The translations under genes were made by a program, and so were the position numbers. Under the pieces are notes generated by a model. It saw only the letters and a program-made list of their open reading frames with translations. It was not told the DNA's origin and did not search any database. From contig RPFO01001073.1 in assembly GCA_009746045.1 (NCBI GenBank), positions 1 through 36,015 on the forward strand: DNA of 36,015 bases, in the 5' to 3' direction. Positions within the stretch are counted from its first letter, which is position 1. The number at the start of each line of letters is the position of its first letter. Shown in pieces: positions 31,986 to 36,015 of the stretch. This stretch comes from Mesostigma viride (lineage: Eukaryota; Streptophyta; Mesostigmatophyceae; Mesostigmatales; Mesostigmataceae).

Positions 31986-34900
31986 ATGCGCTGCCCCGCG
32001 GATGTGTGTAATTTGTGTGTCGGGAGCAGTTGCCCCTTGCGTGGCGAACAATGGCCAATGGTTGAGGGATCGAATACGTGTAAGCGTGTGCAGACGAGGC
32101 AACCTTGCGACTCGCATGGCGGTGGGAGCATGTACGCTAGTGTGTGCCAGGCCGGGGTTCCCTACCTTAGCGTGCACTGTGTGTGTGCAAAGTAGCGTAG
32201 CACGTGTTCGCGGAGCCCACTCGAGGCCCTTGTCTGTGTTGCTCCAGAGCGGAGTCCGCAAAACCTCTCAACGGGAGTGGTAGTGACGATGACTTACCTC
32301 GCGCCGCCTTAGCGATGGCGTTCTGCCAAAGTTAGTATCGATAACATGGGTGACGTGCAGCTGCACCCACGGCAGCCCGCGACTGGCGTCGTAAGGCGGT
32401 GATAAATGAGGACAAGATAGTGATCGCCTGGAGGCAACAGGCAGCCTGATCCGGCCTCCGTGGTTTTTTGTTTTCGCAGTTGTGGGGAATTTGGTACACA
32501 CAATGCTGATGCAAGTTGCCAGATTTTCCTTTGTCCGTGCGCGCATGTGACTGTTATGATGTACGTGTAGTCGCTGACAAGCTCGAAAACCCCTTCTGGC
32601 GGTGCGCGGTGGCTTAGGGTTGTGATAGTGATAGTTGTTTGCAGGCGACGTCCGATCTCACTCTAAGCCGTGGGTCGGTCGTGGTCGCGTAACCCACTTG
32701 TGTGTGCAGTTGCTCGGCCTGGCGAGTGCTGTCGCGTGCTGTTGATGCGTTGGATTCACGAAGAGCTGTGGTGCCGTGCAGCCCGCATTCGCCTGTCCTG
32801 CGCCCGTGCGCGCGGCCTATCCGGCACTTTGTGACCGTCAACATGGGTCCGGGGTGTCGTTGTCATTGGGAGTGTGCGGAGCGCCTTGTCGCCCGTGCGC
32901 AGGGTGGATGTACTGTGTGTGCAGGCCGGCCCTTGCGTAGCGCGGTGTGTGTTACATGTGAGTGCAGCTAGCCCAAGCGTGCGCGGTTGGGTCGCTGCGT
33001 ACATCTGTCGTGATGCAGTTGACACCAGCGGGCTCTTTGCGTGGCGCGGTTGGCATGACTCGTACCGTGTGTGTGCAGCCGCCCTCGTGCGCGGTGCTGA
33101 CCGGTACGCGCTGGTTGTCGTAGGCCCCACGCCCCACGGGCCGCCCCAGCCTCCCAACATGCGTGGCCGGCACTGGTGGGTGATGCTCGTGGGGGTCGCT
33201 GGTGCCAAGAGGTTTTGCATGCTTTGCTCCTAAAGTAATGCGAGAGAGTGACGACGGCGTTTGGGTACCGAGGCCTACACTGTGTGTGCAGCATATTAGT
33301 GCCCACATTGCTTGTGAAGCATTGAATTATGTTGTTCATCGATGTTGTACAGATTGGATTGGTGCTGCTGAGCGTTAGTTATGGAAGTGTGAGGCACGGG
33401 CACTGGCTGTTTCGCGCGCGGTTTGACTTAATGTACGTAGTGTCAGTGCACGCCCATTGGACGCCCAACACCATTGCAGTACCGCGCTGCGGGTGCTGTA
33501 TGGTACGTGTTTGTGCTAGCCTGCCGCCATGAGCTCTTGGCGCCCTGCTAGCTGTCGATCATGTGGGCTTCGCTCGCAGTTGCCCTCTTGCGTGAGGCGA
33601 GCCGTATGCCTGGCTACAGTTCACGTGTGGTTTGGTGCAACGCCCCGCCCTTGCGGTGCGGCTGGACATGTACGTCGGTGAGTTGCAGCCCTGCGCCAAC
33701 CTGTCGGCCCGGCATGCGCGAATCTCGGGAGCAGCTGTACGCTTTGCTCGAGTCGTGGCAGCCGCCCGGTCTGCCGTCGCGCAAGCAGCTGTGTGGTGGA
33801 CTCAGGTGCAGTTGCCGCGCCCCACAGCGTGGCGGTGTGTGTACATGTTGGTGTGCAGATTGCCCCTTTGCGTGGCCCGTCGGGCTCCAGCCCCTGGCCC
33901 ATCCCTGATACGTGCCTGTGGGTGCACAAGCCGTTCTTCAATCCGTGCGCGGGTGTACTGTCCGTACGGGTGGCTGGATAAGTGTGGCGATAACTTGTTC
34001 CGCTATAAAGGACGTAGAAGAACAGCCCCGCTGCGGTGGTCGCTAGCTACGTGTCGGCTCGTAGGCAGCTTGCAAAAACCCTGACATCAGTTGACGTGCG
34101 CCAGGTGTCGTGTTGTGCAATGATGCTGTGGCGTTAGTGGCAGTTAATGCGGAGCCTAATAAGTGCGCCACTGCGTCTGGTTGTATTTCGGACATGTAAG
34201 CGGTATGCCCATTGTTGTGGCAACCGAAAACGCCTCTGCCGTCGTTTGGCGTGCCTTTGCCGTGACGTGCGCACGGTGGTATCGTACCCGCTTATGTGTG
34301 CTTGCAGCTGCCAGCCAAGCGTGCGGCGGTGTGTTTGTACCAATGCGATGGTCCTCGCTGAGTTCAGCAACCTTGCCGGTGTGCCGGGCGGCGGCTTGTG
34401 AGACGTAACGTCGGTGGGTCAGATGCATTCCCCGCTCGGCATGCAGGCCTGAGCCAGCGGGGTGCACGAGTGTGTGTAGCCGGGCTTTTGGCTGGGCAAG
34501 CGCCTGCCCCCTTGCCGGTGTGCGCCAGGGCAGCTGTGGTACGTGGGTGGGTGGGTGCTAGTGCCGGCAATGGTGGGTGCTGGCCATCGCCGTGTGTGTA
34601 CCGTGTGTGGCTGCAGCGGCGGCCCTCGGTGGGGGTCTGCGTGCGGCCGGTCGTGTGTACCATGTGAGTGCAGCTGCCCCACCGCCGCCGTCCCCGCGCG
34701 GTGGTGTGTACACATATCTCGTGCTGCAGCTTCCATTTTCGCGCTTGAACGCGCGCGCGTGGCACTGTGTTGCGACAGAAGTGGGTGGAATGTGCTAGCA
34801 TTTGGTTTAGGACACGGCAGAAATATGCTGCATGGTGTGTGTACCGGGGCGGTGATTCGATGCATGGGTTCCGGATGCCCCTTGCGTCGCGCGCCGGCCT

Positions 34901-36015
34901 TGTGTGCTATCCGGATGTTTGACTATGTAACGCACCCCATTCGAACATTAGTTTGTGCTCCTATTGAGACAGTAAGCTAGCACAGTGATTTTGGTATAGA
35001 GTGATTCATGGTTGTGAGTGCAGCCGCCTCCTCCATCTGACGATAAATTAAGGGGGTATTGTAACGTTATGTGGTTCTGCTCACTCACGGTCCCAAGGTC
35101 AAACTCCCAGTTTGCGGGTTGGCAGCGGACGTGGTGTTAAGGATGTATCAGGTCTGGTGTCGTTGACAGCGGGCCGGTATAACCTTGTGCGTGCGAGGTG
35201 GTGTGTGTACTCTTTGTTGTTTGCGATAATAGGTCCCGAGTCGCGGCACCTGTGCGGTTAAGCATGTTGGTGTGAATTGATAAACGTCGGTGTGTGCATG
35301 CGGCGCAGCACTCCATTCCTTTGGCCACGTTGGCATGTTGGTGTGTACTCGTGGTACAGTCGACTTGGTGCTTAGTTCTTTGGTCCTTTCACACACTCAT
35401 CTAGCGCTTGTGCTACTGTGATAGAATGATACTCATAATGCACAGGGACGTAACTTGTACCCGACGGTGGGAGTCGATGTGCAGGGAGGGCCACGTATAC
35501 TTAGAGTTGCGTGCCCGGAACGTGTTGGTCGGATGTACAGATGTAGATGGCATGATGCCCGCCCCTGTACGCGTGGCGAATGTGCACCGTTGGAGCGCTA
35601 AGTGCGTGACATGTCGCGGGGGTCGGCTCGCCTCTTGCGCCCGTGGCACTGGTGTGTGTACGGTGTGTGTGCATGCATTCAAGTCATCCGCGGGCCTCGC
35701 GTATCATTGCGTGCGGAGGTGAGGGCTCAGTAATTGGGATGACCATTGTGAGTTGCCGTGCCTGGTGCCTATGCGCCAGCGTGCAATTTGCTGCGCTGTG
35801 TAAGTGTGTGTGCAGACCGCCCTGCGTGCATGGTGTGCCTCGTACATGTGGCTGGCATGACCGTGGGCTCAGAGCAGAACACCTTGGCGATGCATGGGTC
35901 GTCGGTGTAACGGTGTTTGGTCCAAGTTTGCCGTTCCTTGCGGGTGTGGCTCAGATTGCGAGCGCAAGCAAAAGAGAGACTCGCTAGCACCAGACTAATG
36001 TGTGTCGCACATACG
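31986..36015. other. Satellite fragments in unrelated sequence, no supported gene
   Basis: Recognisable pieces of the 40-bp unit recur, for example near 32026-32045, 32911-32990, 33068-33095, 33806-33880, 34297-34335, 34655-34720 and 35803-35850. Stretches I cannot relate to anything separate them. No domain, tRNA or splice-supported gene is visible. Consensus quality appears to fall toward the right end, so short open frames here should not be trusted. Confidence 0.6.

Noticed and set aside
32702-34980. Several 70-160-codon open frames on both strands in the right end
   Set aside because: They overlap one another, are built partly from satellite fragments, and lie in sequence with evident indel noise.

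Overview
The window looks like nuclear DNA of a eukaryote. It holds a multi-exon gene on the minus strand whose exons join in frame at GT-AG junctions, a complete LTR retrotransposon, a small terminal-inverted-repeat element, megasatellite and microsatellite DNA, and no bacterial-style operons. Two hints suggest a plastid-bearing, probably green, lineage: a broken serine tRNA of plastid/bacterial type at 15283-15350, and a degenerate CCCTACA array at 15193-15254 that resembles the plant telomere heptamer CCCTAAA. A prasinophyte-like green alga is my impression only; the sequence does not prove it.

Layout. 1-3538: no convincing gene. It carries a 21-bp minisatellite in two blocks and a region rich in CACGTG palindromes and TTAA runs. 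3539-13014 (minus strand): an eight-exon gene model, 5,208 coding bases, open throughout, every junction phase-compatible. Its last two exons are clearly a Mutator-like (MULE/FAR1-type) transposase with a SWIM zinc finger and an AT-hook. Upstream exons add a zinc-binding-like segment, an acidic segment, a roughly 170-residue Asn/Ser tract encoded by a 509-bp CAA/CAG microsatellite, a putative 15-nt micro-exon and a hydrophobic N-terminus. Whether the 5' exons truly belong to the transposase is unproven. 13015-15625: small repeats, a nested family built around a perfect 14-bp palindrome, the telomere-like array and the tRNA relic.

15627-22794 is an array of about 165 copies of a 40-bp GC/TG-rich unit with higher-order periodicities of about 600 bp and 3.3 kb. 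Two elements sit inside it. The first is a 493-bp TIR element (15743-16235, candidate target duplication GCCC). The second is an 8.5-kb Copia-like LTR retrotransposon (22795-31307, target duplication CCGCC, LTR termini AGTT...AACT, PBS and PPT visible). Its internal order reads gag - integrase - aspartic protease - reverse transcriptase - RNase H. The protease lies between integrase and RT, not between gag and integrase as in ordinary Copia elements. This is the strongest candidate for something undescribed.

31308-36015 resumes the 40-bp array exactly where the retrotransposon interrupted it, then dissolves into satellite fragments mixed with unrelated bases. The density of single-base insertions rises to the right, which suggests poor consensus near a contig end. 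No gene is supported there.
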